Source: Membranipora membranacea
Lineage: Eukaryota > Bryozoa > Gymnolaemata > Cheilostomatida > Membraniporidae
NCBI GenBank assembly: GCA_914767715.1
Contig: OU612075.1
Coordinates: 9,238,001 to 9,302,000 of the forward strand
DNA length: 64,000 nt
Reading direction: 5' to 3'
Below, in pieces: positions 12,060-23,960 of the stretch. A program made the position numbers and the translations under genes. Positions within the stretch are counted from its first letter, which is position 1. Each line of letters opens with the position of its first letter. A model generated the notes under the pieces. It saw only the letters and a program-made list of their open reading frames with translations, searched no databases and was not told the DNA's origin.

Positions 12060-15000
12060 ATGGCTGCCAACTGGTGGACAGACCCCATGCCAGCTGGCTG
12101 GGAAGCTAAGTGGTCACCAGATCAAAACAGATAGTAAGTTAACACCCTACAACATCATACATACACACTCACTCAGTAGAAGACTGAAGAGTAGATAAAC
12201 TAGCAAGTAGTAGTCTTCTAGCTGCATAATTAATTTAATTAGTCAGTTATCAGCATCATTCTTCTATGTGTATCACTGCTTAGGTCCTTTGTAGGACTAG
12301 TGCTAAGTACTGGTTCAGACTCAGTAGTGATAACATCAGATTTGGGTTACTTACTGCTTTTATCTGCTACAACTAAGTTTACCATGAAATTATCAACCAA
12401 CCAACCAACCACTCATATGCCTACATTGAAACATGAGCGGGACACGCTCATAGCTATTGTCATAACACAAGATAGTTTTGTCCCATCCTTGAGTCTTCAT
12501 TTTTTCAACTTCAATGTTATAATTGACCTGTATAGTGATAGTCTAGCCTGTCTCGACTGGGTACAAAGAAAACCACCGCCCTCTTCTACCCTGCCTTCCG
12601 AGACCTATTTTTACTTCTGACCCGTGGCATCAAAGCCTGGTTCTGATATTTGTGATATTTTGTAGCTTTTTCATTGACCATTCCACTAAGAAGACCACAT
12701 GGGTTGATCCCCGATCTCCTGAGGGCAAACACCAGGTGCGACAGCCACAACCAGTAGCCCAACCAAGAGCTGTAAGTAACACATTGTGCCATCTTTTGAA
12801 CATAACAGTATCGATTAAAATCACAAGGAAATATCAAAGGCCTTAACTAAGGACTACCCAAAGACCAATGAATGTTATAGTCATTTACTTATGATGAAGC
12901 TATGTCAGATTTGAATGGGAAAAAAAATTCAATGCTCTACTTGGCATGAATTATTAACTTGACATAACTTTATCTTCAGTAACTGCCCGTGTTTAAGACA
13001 ACCAATATATTCGTGCCTATGGTTCGAGATGTGACACATGATAAGACTGTCTGATTTAAAAAAAACATTTCAGCTTTAAATATCTTGATATTATAGCAGC
13101 AGTATGGGTATGGCCAAGGGAATGGATATGGTGGGGGAACACCAGCCATGCAAATGCAAGCTCCTAGGAACAAGCCTAAGTGTTCTCAATGTAGGCGCAC
13201 TGATGTAAGTATCTTTATAATATATTTCCGAGAGCGTCAATCTTCTTGAGGTTGAGCTTTATTTAATTCTGTTGGATGTGACTTTGACTCTTTGGTTCTT
13301 TATGTTAGAATGTTTTTACCGATACTGATAACATAAATTCCTCAAAATGATGATTTTGTGATTTAGCTGCCAATACTAGCGTTCCTTAAAACTTTTCAGA
13401 ATAAGTGTGTAAGTCTCGATGAAACTCTTGGGTTGAACTCAGGTTGATGTTAATGTTGCATACTTCATTTTCATCTACTAATTAGTGAACCAATAAGTTA
13501 ACAGTATTGCAAAAGGGGAACAACATTCTCAACAAAAAAACATAATTAATAATCATCAAGAGTTTGCTGTTGAGTGTCGCTGTCCAACATGATTGAAAGG
13601 AAAACCAGACATGGAGCACATAGTAATAGTATATACCTTAACCAATAAATTATTGGTAGGATGAAAAGTTTGCCTTCTCGTAGTAGCTAACATTTTTGCA
13701 ACCACATTATTGGCGATGTACGCCCTCATTATCTAGGTAGAGTAATTGAACCTTGTAAACCATTAAGTAGTCCCCAACTAGCTTATCCATATACCCTAGC
13801 TAACATTTTCTCTTCTAATGTATGTAAAATGCAATATCTATTTTTTACAGGTGAACACTCAAGGGGATACATGTACAGAATGTGTCACAAAAATGTACAG
13901 CCAGCAGGTTTGTGTTTGTGCAAAGTAAAAATCATTCCTTCTTAGTTTGTCATATGAGTATGACTTCACTACGAACCAATATATTTATATTTACCACCCA
14001 AAGACCAATGCATGTTTTAGTCGGGCAGCTAATTTTGACAAATTTATGTCAGTTTTGCATGGTATAAAAATTCAATGCTCTACCTGGCATGAATTATTGA
14101 TGGTGTAATGAAAGCCTACCATAAGGGAAGGTAAATCTCATTCCCTTCATTATGATGTCTTCTTGTTCATATATCCCAAACTCCCTGTTCATATTGACAT
14201 CATAATGCAGAGAACGAGAGTTACCTTCCCGTACCTTGTAAATCTGACATAACTTTATCATAAGTAACTGCCTAACTAAAACATGCATTGGTCTTCAGGT
14301 AGTCCTTAACAGAATATTTAAAAGAGAGGGATATCAGATTGATATGCACCTCCAGCATCTGAGTTGTGAATACAGTGCTTCAACGTCATATATATGGAAA
14401 CGTATTCGATCGTTTCTGATCAGTTGACTGCCCAAGTCATTCGATAGTCATTTGCATCACCATTGGCCTATTAACGACATTATTACAAATGACCTGAACT
14501 GACATTTGAAGAGCTTGTCTGAAGTTTTCTGAGTTATTCAATTGTCTTGAGGGTTGCGATATGGATCGTTAATATTTGATGCAAAAATGGATGAGATATC
14601 AGAAGCACTCTTGTCACATCGCCTGCCAGTGATCTGGATGATGTGACGTGGCTAGCTTAATAAGAAAAACACTATAGGATGTATCAGCTTTCTTTACATG
14701 TTACAGGAGACAAGTTTCTCGAATCAACAAGCTTCAAATGAAAGAGCCAACAGAATGAGTCGAGGTGCATCTGTTGACGATATACCTTTGTTCCCTCAAG
14801 CAGATGAAGCGCTGTTGAAAAAGTTAAAGGGACTCTATCCTTCAGCCTTTGAGAGTCATGTCAGAGCTGCTCTGGAGAGGTCGGTAATTTGAATGACATC
14901 TTCTCGAGGATGGATAAGAATAAATGATTTATATAAATTGGCCGCAAAGCAGCTAAAACTATGAGCCTCATATTATGTATACAATTGTTCTCATGAGATC

Positions 15001-18000
15001 TTTGTGTGGCAAGAATTGAAAGCGATCAAGCTGAAAGTTTTCTTGATATTGCTATGGACTGGCAGTTTTCAAAGACTTGTTGACCATGATAATCTATTAC
15101 CCGCGTCAGAAAAGAAGCAATGTTGATTTTGGTAAATTCGCTGATTTTTATTTAAATATTGATGGATCTATCAGGAGTGTTTTGACTGCAAAGATTTGAC
15201 GTTCAAAAGTCACTGCTCACATATAAGATAGGCGTTTAAAATTAAAACCTAAAAACTTTGTTGACTATAAAATCTGCCTGATGGTGGCTGCTTCTGAATA
15301 GCATATTCCAAAGTAGTTGCTAAAACGTTGCTCGGGTTGATGTTAATAACATTTCATAATCAACCATATTATTTTTGCTTATACCATTGATCCGGGCAGC
15401 ATTTTAGCAACTAACATATTCCAAAAGTATGTCAGCTTGTACTAATCCTGGTATCTCTAGTGCTCATGTATTGTATTTGTGTTCTGTAGCAACAACAATA
15501 ATGAAGTAAAGGCCAACGCAGATCTTGTAAAGAGAGGATACAAAAAGGTGGATGTGAAAGCTCAGGCTGCCGACAAACTAGTCAACAAACTGAGACCAAC
15601 CTTCGGTGACTGCCCTGTAGGACTGCTCAGGGCTACTATTATCAGGTATGAAACAAACACATTCTGTGATTCAAACACATTGTAGCACTGTCGTACAAAC
15701 ACATTGTAGCACTGAGATACAAACACATTGTAGCGCTGAGATACAAACACATTGTAGCGCTGAGATACAAACACATTGTAGCACTGTGATACAAAGACAT
15801 TGTAGCACCGTGATACAAACACATCCTAGCACTGAGATACAAACACATTGTAGCTACTGGGATACAAACACATCGTAGCAATGTGATACAAACATATTGT
15901 AGCACTGTAATACAACACATTGTAGCTACTGAGATACAAACACATCGTAGCAATGAGATACAAACACACTGTAGCACTGAGATACAAACACGTAGTAGCA
16001 CTGTGATACAAACACATTGGAGGCATTTTGATACAAACATATCATGGCCATGAGGCCGAGTTTAAATGTGGAAACATTTGAACAAAAGTTATCAGGTTTT
16101 CTATGAGGATTTTGCGGGTACATAATGTTTACTTGAGGAGATGGTGGATTTCTAGAATTTTCGTACTAATGAAATTATTTTTAACAAATAATCCCAACAC
16201 CATCGTTGTTAATTATTGAGCTGATGCGAAAAAAGTTAATGCCTACTAGACTGTGGGTAAACTAATCAGAGCTGGGATACGGTCACCCTCGGTCTTGTCA
16301 TTTAGAGTCAAGTCGCGAGACTCATAGCTTATCTTGACTCTACTATTTATGACTTGCAAATTTCAAAGACTTGGCTTGCAAGATTCAAGATTCGTGACTT
16401 CACTTGACCCTAAAGATTCCTTTCTTTCGAAGCTCTGAACATGACAATTCAATATTCAAATTAGATCACTGTAATTTCTCATTGTTCCAGTTGTGATTGT
16501 AAGGAGGCTCTGACTTTAGTTAAGCTGAAGGATCTGGGATATCTCTCCTTCCAACAGAAACAGGAAAAAGAGAAAGAGGAACGCGAGCAAAAGAGGATAC
16601 GTGAAGAGGGTTTGTATCTGTACAATCACCACAATTTGCTCTTGAGGAATAAAGTTTTAGCGGGAGTATTGCGCACAAGCTAGCCTAAATTGGTGCTAGC
16701 TATCATTAAGTCGTCCCCCTAACTAGCTGAGCTGAACTCTATCCAATATTCTCTTGGGTATTCCAACAGATGTTTGCTTATTTGGCAATTTAGCTTCATG
16801 ACTGTCTTGTGAAAGAATTTAGCTGTATGGTTGTCTATTTTTGCGCTTTCTTTTTCAATGCTTCACTTGATCGAAATTCTGGATTCAAGGGTGGAATACT
16901 CTTAATACATGTAAGAGGCAACGCCGATGAGTTGCCTTTCACCTTGTTACCTTTCTACGAGGACTAGCATAGAGTTGTTCTATATTATAGTTACAAGGAA
17001 CATAACACGCGATTTCGCCTCTATCGACGGGGATGTCTTACAGATGGCACTGGAGGCAGGAGAGTACAATGAAGAGATGATACGGGGTATGCTCGAATCT
17101 CTAACTGAGTAAGTTCAACTCAAATTCAAATCAAGTTCAACTAAGTGGGAAGAATGAAACTTTGAGGAGAAATGTTATGAGACATGTTCCAGCTTGGTGC
17201 AATAATGCAGTAACATTAATTTAATCATTGGTTCTTTCAACTAAAAACCACCCAGATCACCAATTGATCACTCATTGTCTATATGAAAAACAAAAGAGTC
17301 AGGATTAACAGATTTTTTGGTTCAAGAAAGCACCACGCATTCCAATTGAAAGACTGCCCCTGTCCATATTTATTACGTCTGAATGTGAATAATTGCGCAT
17401 TAAGGATGGTTGGCAAGTTTTGGTTAAATTCATGTCCCCCTCTCAATGGTTGAGAAATTGATATGATGTTTTTCATGTCAACGATAAGTTAGTTGTACAT
17501 GGACAACTTACCGTGCAGTTGAATAATCATGTATAAAATCAGCTTTCATTGTTTTTCTTCAGGGAGGAGACAGAAACCCCTGCAACTCGTCCTGGTGAGT
17601 TATCTAACCTTGTTTTGCGAAATTATCAAAAGATGAAATTGCTGCAGGCAAAACTTACTAAAAGGCAAATACTTCTAATTGGTTTATTGTATCATCAAGG
17701 ATATAAAATCGACTCGTAAGCAGAAAGTAAGATTTGATTTCCTGTTTCTACATGAAGCTGATCATGATGTTTTGTACTAGATATGTCGCTGCAGAATATC
17801 TGATAAAGGCTGCAGGATACAGCATCAAAAGGAATGTGTACAGACAATACTGTGCCTACATAGCGTTATAGTAAATAACCTAAGGAGTTGTCTGTTTGTT
17901 AAGACAACTCCAAAATACGACAGACCGTTTATTTTTACAGTCACACCAGCTGTAGTGAATCCACCCAAAGTTAAAACCAAGGGGAAATCACCAGCAAAGA

Positions 18001-19049
18001 AAACTAAAGCTGAGGATAAAGCTAAGAAGGCTGCAAGCAAGACAGTACAACCTCCTAAAGCGCAGCCGGCGCCACGACCAACTACAAGCCAAAACAGAAC
18101 TAGGATCCAGGTTACAGCACCTCAGAAAACTGCCACTCCATCAGCTAAACCAACACCGTGAGTGTATTAAAATTATCTCTGCACCACTCTTACCAACGAG
18201 TATTTACTCCATTGTGTAATTGTACATTGCCATGAGAAAGCATTTCGGAGTTATCCCCTCGTTCCCCTCGTTTTTTGTAAGGTGACGGCAACAGGCAGCT
18301 TCAGATTTTGAAAGACATGGAAGACAGTCCAAACGCTTCTCAATAAATTTGGTATGAGGATTGGACTGGAATCCATCTGCCTGTAACAGGGTGGAGTTGT
18401 GAAGGAAGCAAGTCTTTCGTTGAACTGAAAACCCACACAGGCAAAGGGCATGGTGATCACTCTTCTACTTCGAAGTACACCCGTCATTACATATAATGTT
18501 TAATCGTATTGAACCCCGCCAGCTTGATGATAATTGTGCATATCTAATTCACTATTTCTTCTTGTTCCAGGGTTCAGCCCGTAGTGCAGACTTCTAATCT
18601 GGCTCGTGGACCGGATAAGACTTTAGCTAAAGGAGCTGATGACAGTCTTCTGTTGTAAGTGATAATAATGGCAAGGCCACCCAGTATATATCTCTGAGGT
18701 CATGAGTTCGCCATCCATAATAATACATAAAAGGCTTCTATCATGAGACCATATTGTGCTAGCGGTATTGAAGCCATTGCAGATATTTCAAGGTCAAGGC
18801 AACCTTGCCTTAATGGCAAACAGCATTTCACCGCCCATTCTTCTTGATGCTTGTAATTTTATCCAACTTTCTTATCCAATATTTTGATGTTGCTTTGTTG
18901 TTTGTTACAGGAAGGGCTATTGCTCTGTATTAGGCCCTAACCCAGACCTAGTCAATGGACCGAGCTGCAATGTGATGGGAACTCAGGGAGCAATCGGACC
19001 CGACTCCTCTCTAGTACATGGACCTATCAGACAGGCTATCATGGTCTAA
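12060..19049 (+). CDS. WW-domain protein with zinc-ribbon-like motif and three CUE/UBA-like segments
   Basis: Twelve exons: 12060-12133, 12666-12771, 13097-13204, 13851-13907, 14707-14879, 15490-15645, 16491-16609, 16991-17108, 17563-17594, 17941-18157, 18571-18654, 18911-19049; all phases match; 460 aa. Residues about 10-42 form a canonical WW domain (PAGWEAKWSPDQNRYFFIDH, then W37 and P40), a binder of Pro-rich ligands. A Gly/Tyr/Gln linker leads to four Cys at about 89, 92, 104 and 107 (CSQC...CTEC), a zinc-ribbon-like pair of knuckles. Three helical CUE/UBA-like segments follow: about 147-195 (ALLKKLKGLYPSAFESHV), 198-245 (LVNKLRPTFGDCPVGLL) and 265-304 (FASIDGDVLQMALEAG). CUE/UBA folds bind ubiquitin. 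Then come a Lys/Pro/Ala-rich basic linker (about 318-390) and a conserved-looking Cys/Gly/Pro tail. The start ATG is the first in frame with the WW domain that fits; an upstream ATG at 11916 is in frame but gives an unlikely N-terminus. I do not know a named orthologue. An adaptor in ubiquitin signalling is inference. Confidence 0.85.
12842..13015. mobile_element. short MITE-like inverted repeat (copy A) in intron 2 of the WW gene
   Basis: The left end (acccaaagaccaatgaatgt, then a segment ending gctatgtcag) and the right end (gacataactttatc, then gtaactgcc) are inverted relatives of each other. The same sequence family makes up the element at 13993-14312 in intron 5. It is a small non-autonomous element. 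Boundaries are approximate. Confidence 0.55.
13993..14312. mobile_element. MITE with about 60-bp terminal inverted repeats (copy B), intronic
   Basis: The left end reads acccaaagaccaatgcatgt and then a gttttagtcgggcagc-type run. The right end is its reverse complement, with ctgacataactttatcat and aaaacatgcattggtctt. The interior has no coding potential. It is related to the element at 12842-13015, so two copies of one family sit in one gene. Boundaries are approximate. Confidence 0.65.
15301..15428. mobile_element. short palindromic element in intron 5 of the WW gene
   Basis: The left end contains agttgctaaaacgttgctcg. The right end holds the inverted counterpart, cgggcagcattttagcaact, followed by aacatattcc, which inverts gcatattcc at the left. 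It is about 128 bp and non-coding. Confidence 0.5.
15650..16040. repeat. 24-bp minisatellite, about 16 copies, in intron 6 of the WW gene
   Basis: The unit is close to gagatacaaacacattgtag plus cgct/cact. Copies vary slightly, and the array begins within a few bases of the exon 6 donor (15645/15646). It creates spurious long open frames on both strands because 24 is divisible by three. Confidence 0.9.
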
Positions 19050-19426
19050 ACAAGATGATTATCATTTTAAGATGGATCACACATTGGAACAATAATATTA
19101 CAGTTTTCCTATTGTCTTAGTAAAGCTTCTTTTCAAATCATAATTAGCTGTGTGCTGTGTTGTGACCTCATATTGTTGAAATTTAACCACGATTGTTGCA
19201 ATCAACTACAGTTAGTGAGGGTGCGACATTTGTGGTCATGACAGGGCTGCCACTGTGAAATAGCTGTTGTTTTGATAATGATCTAGAGCAAAAACTCCTT
19301 CACTACATATTCTCACCTTATTTTTTTTATTTGACTGCTTTGTCAGTTTTTGGTTGTAAGTTTATTCTTCTTAATTGTCTGTATTACAAAATCCATATTT
19401 GTTTACCAGTAGACCACACTAACTCG

Positions 19427-19818
19427 ATATCAATTTGTGCATAACCAGCTTAAACCACTGCTGCCACACAGCCAAATGTGCGAATTCTGTATAGCTCAAA
19501 TCTAACAAAAATGAGACTGCAATCTCAGCTTTGTCACCTAATGAGCAAATAATTTGCACAAACTGATCGTCAAAATTAGGGTATGAAATTAATTATCTAC
19601 CGGCTGACGTAGTTACCGTCTTGCTAGTGCATACTGTACAAGTCATTAGCTGGTGCGTAGATTTCATGCCCTGATTTTGAAGATCAGTTTGTGCAAATTA
19701 TTTGCCCATTAGGTGACCATTATGAGATTTAAGTCTCAATTAATTATCTTGGAGCTATGTAGAATTCAATGAGTACAAATTTGCATGAGTGGCAGCAGTA
19801 GTTTAACACTGATTTTGA
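19427..19818. mobile_element. palindromic MITE of about 390 bp downstream of the WW gene
   Basis: The left half (about 19427-19585) and right half (about 19660-19818) are inverted copies. Shared blocks include ccactgctgccac / gtggcagcagtag, ctaatgagcaaataatttgc / gcaaattatttgcccattag, and gcacaaactgatc / gatcagtttgtgc. The central 70 bp is unpaired. It may lie inside the WW gene's 3' UTR, since the first AATAAA I noticed is at 20038-20043, beyond it. Confidence 0.75.
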
Positions 19819-20710
19819 CAAATAGACCAGCCTTTTTTTTCACATCAAGACACTGATATGGAATATACCTCTTGTGTATACACATCCCGGCGAGACAGGT
19901 CAACAACAGAATATCGGGAACACGTGTGTTTATAGGTGATACAGGTGTATATGCCAGCACTGTTTTAAAATAGTTGCTTAGCTCAAGTCATACCTATCTG
20001 TGATCAGTTTTCATTATTGTATTTTAGTATGAAAAGTAATAAAAATCCTTAATTTTGCATGACACTACAAACCTTTTAAAGTTGAAAAAACACACTGGCG
20101 ATTATTACAACGAAAATAGGCATTTTCATCGCTGGCGAATACAATCAGTATCTTAATATTTTCCTCGAAACTTTTGTTTTGTGTTTATGATAAACACACA
20201 TATATATAAACCCATATCCAGTGCCTTATAACACATTTATAAAATGTTTTTGTCCCAAAATAGAAAAACATGGCTGAATGAATACCAACCCTTACTTCAA
20301 AAACATGCATAAGAAAACCAGCTGAGGGTGTGGTTGGGACTCTATTTACATTTGAGAAAAGCAAAATAGCTCTCTCTTTTACTCATTGATCTCCAATTTG
20401 TTATTGATTAATTTGGATCATTGTGGCTCAACAGAGTTGTTTACGCTTCTCACATGAAAACAGATGATAGAATCCATTGTTATCAGGTAACACGAATGCA
20501 GACAACCTAAGAGAGAGAGTGATTTTCACTAACAGAGGCTTATTATTATTAGTCTGTGCAATGAACTAGTTTAGTTCATTGGTCTGTGTAAGTAAAAGCA
20601 ATGACCTTTGTTTCATTGACAAAACTATCCCCTCACTGATTATACCTTCAACTGTGCAGGTTTGGTATCCCCCTAGAGTAACCACCCCTTGTTGGTTGAT
20701 GTTAATTAAA

Positions 20711-20760
20711 CCAAGGAGGAGTTAAACTTGGTCTAACCAAGAAGTACTCCTTGGTCTAAC
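20711..20760. repeat. short 'ccaaggag...ctccttgg' hairpin
   Basis: This carries ccaaggaggagttaaacttg and, inverted, agtactccttggtctaac, the same end motif as the palindrome at 6305-6437. A further degenerate copy is at 22783-22820 (caaggagttagagactccttg). Confidence 0.6.
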
Positions 20761-20882
20761 TACATCATCATCACACTTCACCTTTCAGTTTCACAAACTC
20801 CCAAATCAAATGTGACTATAGATAGATAGTTTTAAATACTTCTAGGTAAGGTGGGCAATAATAAAAGCAAAGACTGGCGCAC

Positions 20883-22001
20883 CAATGAACTCCCTCTCCC
20901 TCAGGAATGACAACAGGACGATATTGACCCAAGGACTCCTTGATTGACCGATCAGCAATCAGTATTGCTCAAGCTATGTCTGGGACATTTGTCTAAATTA
21001 AAATGGCCGCTAAGTGATGATATCATTATTGCATCAGCAGGCCCGTAGTTCCAGGGGAGGCAGGGAGGCACTGCCGCCCCTAGAAAGCTAAATAGAGTGG
21101 CCTAAAAACACTAATATTGAATAATCCATGTCAGAATCACCTCCTTTTGGATTTTCATTTGCATATTATATGGCTTAATTTGAGGTTACTGGTAGTGGTG
21201 ATGCTTTGGACTCGCCTCAGACCTTTGCCTCCCCTACCGTTTTTTCTTAACTACGGCCCTGATCAGTGAAATAAAATGGCTATGTTATTTACCAAAGAGT
21301 TCATAACTATTAGCTGTATCTCAAGAAAACATCTTACCCTAGCTTTCTATAGCTGCATCACGTGCCCAGTATACCTGATAGTAGTGTTATTGATGATGTG
21401 AATAGCAAAGCACAAGATAATTTTTTGCTAATTTCTTTGCTGGCTCAGAAAATATAGTTAGGGTGGTCTCTTGGGCCCCAAACTATGCTCATTGGATAGA
21501 GCACATGTTGAAGGTAATCACACATGTTTAATTTTTCCAAAACATTGTCCATGAGGGGGGGTAGCAAGCCTCAAAAGCAAAAATATGTCTTCAAAATACT
21601 TCACAAATGATACAATTTCGCAATTAATATCTTCAGTCATAGTGCACTTAGAGACATATGGTTTTTTTATCAGTTAAACACACATTTGATTGAGGTCAAG
21701 CATGAGTCAAATACAGCTTACTCCCCCTCAATAATCCTAGAAACGTGATCTGCTCTGAATTGGTGGCAGTGAACCTTCCCAGCCAATGAAAGCCCTGATA
21801 TTATTGATGCAGTGAGTCTACTGTTTGTTCTCTATTGTTTAGCGGCATACACAATGAAAGCCGAATATTCCTATATAGACCATCACAATAACCCTATATT
21901 ATAAGGGACACAAGTAAATAGGCTAATTGTCTAGGACATCACACTAAGCCGCACCCACAATTCCTATGTGTTGTTATTCCTGAGGGAGAGGGAGTTCATT
22001 G
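20883..22001. mobile_element. non-autonomous DNA transposon, 1.1 kb, with about 35-bp terminal inverted repeats
   Basis: The left end is caatgaactccctctccctc followed by aggaatgacaaca. The right end is its inverted copy, ending gggagagggagttcattg. The flanks carry a direct repeat GGCGCAC (20876-20882 and 22002-22008), extendable to 8 bp depending on where the end is drawn, consistent with a 7- or 8-bp target-site duplication. I see no transposase frame. A second element (21038-21261) is nested inside. A lone copy of the terminal motif occurs near 1783. Confidence 0.8.
21038..21261. mobile_element. 224-bp TIR element with 5-bp target duplication, nested in the previous transposon
   Basis: The ends are CAGGCCCGTAGTT and its inverted counterpart AACTACGGCCCTG, flanked on both sides by ATCAG. 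A related copy at 47570-47788 has the same ends and its own 5-bp flanking repeat. CAG...CTG ends resemble hAT-type elements, and a 5-bp target duplication would point to a hAT5-like or other short-duplication group. That assignment is inference. Confidence 0.75.
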
Positions 22002-23960
22002 GGCGCACCAAGTCCAACTACTCCTTGATAAAAGTATATAGCGTAATTAAAACTAGGTAGGCTAATGCATACATAACAAACATACAGTAACTTTAACATA
22101 TAAATCAGATAACCTTTCCAGGGATACAACCCTGGCTGCTTAAGATGTGAAGACAGCGGTACTTATAATAATCCCATTATCACGAGAGTGTAGGCCCTAG
22201 CTGATTCTTAGCTAATCATAACTGATCCTTGCTGACTGCTGACTGCTTGAAGTCGAAAACATGTTAGTTGTTTTTTTTAAAGTAAGCTGAAGTAAGCCCA
22301 CTATTTGTTTGAGGAGCTTCTTTATTTTCTGAACATCTATATCATCTAAATACAAAGTTGGCTATAATAAAGAACATGGTAAATACATAAGTTATCACAC
22401 TGTTGGATTTTTTCTCTCCTGACTTCGTAAATAGAATCTGGATGATATACACATATCGTACATAACAATGCTGCTTGACAATAAAAGCTATACATGCTGC
22501 AAAGAGGCACGACAACCAGGGCTAATGAGGAGATCAAGAAGAGGGGATCAGGTGGGAGGGAGGGTTCGTGCCATGGGCCTCTGGGACCTGCATTATTTTG
22601 CCCATGTCAAGTATCAAACACCCAAGACTATTTTGGAGAATTTATTCAACCATTCATCTAACACAACTCAATCGTCAAATCAACCTTGTGAATAATAAAG
22701 AGTCTCTTATCCCCTGAAGTTTTGTGGCATTTATTTCTAGTAATATTTGAACAAAAAAGCCTTCACATGATAGCAGCATTGTTTGCTTAGATCAAGGAGT
22801 TAGAGACTCCTTGCTTAGATTCAGTAACATGGGTGTGTTTCTAGCTTTAATGATCCAACAGATTATCTCACTGGTCTAATTGTTGTTTGGATTGCTCTCT
22901 CCACACAGGCACATACAAGCTTCATCTCTTCAATATATCCATCATGTTAAAATGATTGAACCAAAGTGTAAATATTCATCAGGATTGGTAACGGAGTAAA
23001 CCGGGAGGGAGTAAGGTACAAACATTCAGGGGTATCCACTAGCAGGATTGGTAACGGAGTAAACCGGGAGGGAGTAAGGTACAAACATTCAGGGGTATCC
23101 ACTAGCAGGATTGGTAACGGAGTAAACCGGGAGAGAGTAAGGTACAAACATTCAGGGGTATCCACTAGCAGGATTGGTAACGGAGTAAACCGGGAGGGAG
23201 TAAGGTACAAACATTCAGGGGTATCCACTAGCAGGATTGGTAACGGAGTAAACCGGGAGGGAGTAAGGTACAAACATTCAGGGGTATCCACCAGCAGGAT
23301 TGTCAGTTTATTCTGCAATTATTGTAGGATTCTGCCTCAAACTACTTTTAATATCAGTGAGACTTTCATGATAGCTTTAGTATGGATCAAAATATTTGTT
23401 TTGGGATAAAATTTATATTTGCTAATAAGGGTGATTGTATAGGTAATGGAATAGAAAAAACCAGTACTTGGAATGTACTTGGAAGTACTTGGAATATTGT
23501 AGACCTTTTCGTAAAAATATGACTAGTAAGACGAGCGATAAATACAAGGTTGTGACTAGGATAAAATCAGGTTATAAAAACTAAAATCTCTATTGTGTAT
23601 TTTAAGTATAAGATATACCAGCTGTAAGTGATCTGTAGCAACTCAGTTAATCTGCACGTTGGTACTCTTAAATCCGATGGAGGATTGAGTTTTTGGTCTG
23701 AGCAGGTGATCAAAATAAATAGTGAGGGATGATGCGTTGCTTTTTGTGAAGAAATTGTATAATGCTAAAACCTCAAACAAGTGCAGCTAACTTACAACTA
23801 ACTTAAATATTAGTTAGGATTTACAGATGAAATACCCGCATCCTCATAGAAAAAGCATGCAATCACTCGACTGATCCTCTTGCTGAATTGTCATTGGTGT
23901 CAGTCTCAGCTTTCACACACTATGAAAAAAATATTGAAGGCTATTCTAACTGGTTCCATT
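22002..23960. other. intergenic region between the WW gene side and the IgGFc-domain gene 3' end
   Basis: I find no supported exon here. It contains a caaggag/ctccttg hairpin at 22783-22820 and the 63-bp minisatellite at 22981-23296. The interval must include the 3' UTR of the minus-strand gene that ends at 23961. Confidence 0.5.
22981..23296. repeat. 63-bp minisatellite, five nearly identical copies
   Basis: Copies start at 22981, 23044, 23107, 23170 and 23233, with only one or two substitutions among them. Since 63 is divisible by three, the minus strand stays open through all copies and would encode a 21-residue repeat beginning ILLVDTPECLYLTP. No splice sites or codon signals mark it as an exon. 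I treat it as a recently amplified tandem repeat. Confidence 0.92.

Noticed and set aside
12300-12620. Plus-strand 106-codon frame in intron 1 of the WW gene
   Set aside because: It has no recognisable content and lies between a donor and an acceptor that join perfectly to give the WW domain.
15562-16123. Several open frames on both strands rich in Cys/Val/Tyr or Gln/Thr/His repeats
   Set aside because: They are produced by the 24-bp intronic minisatellite of the WW gene.
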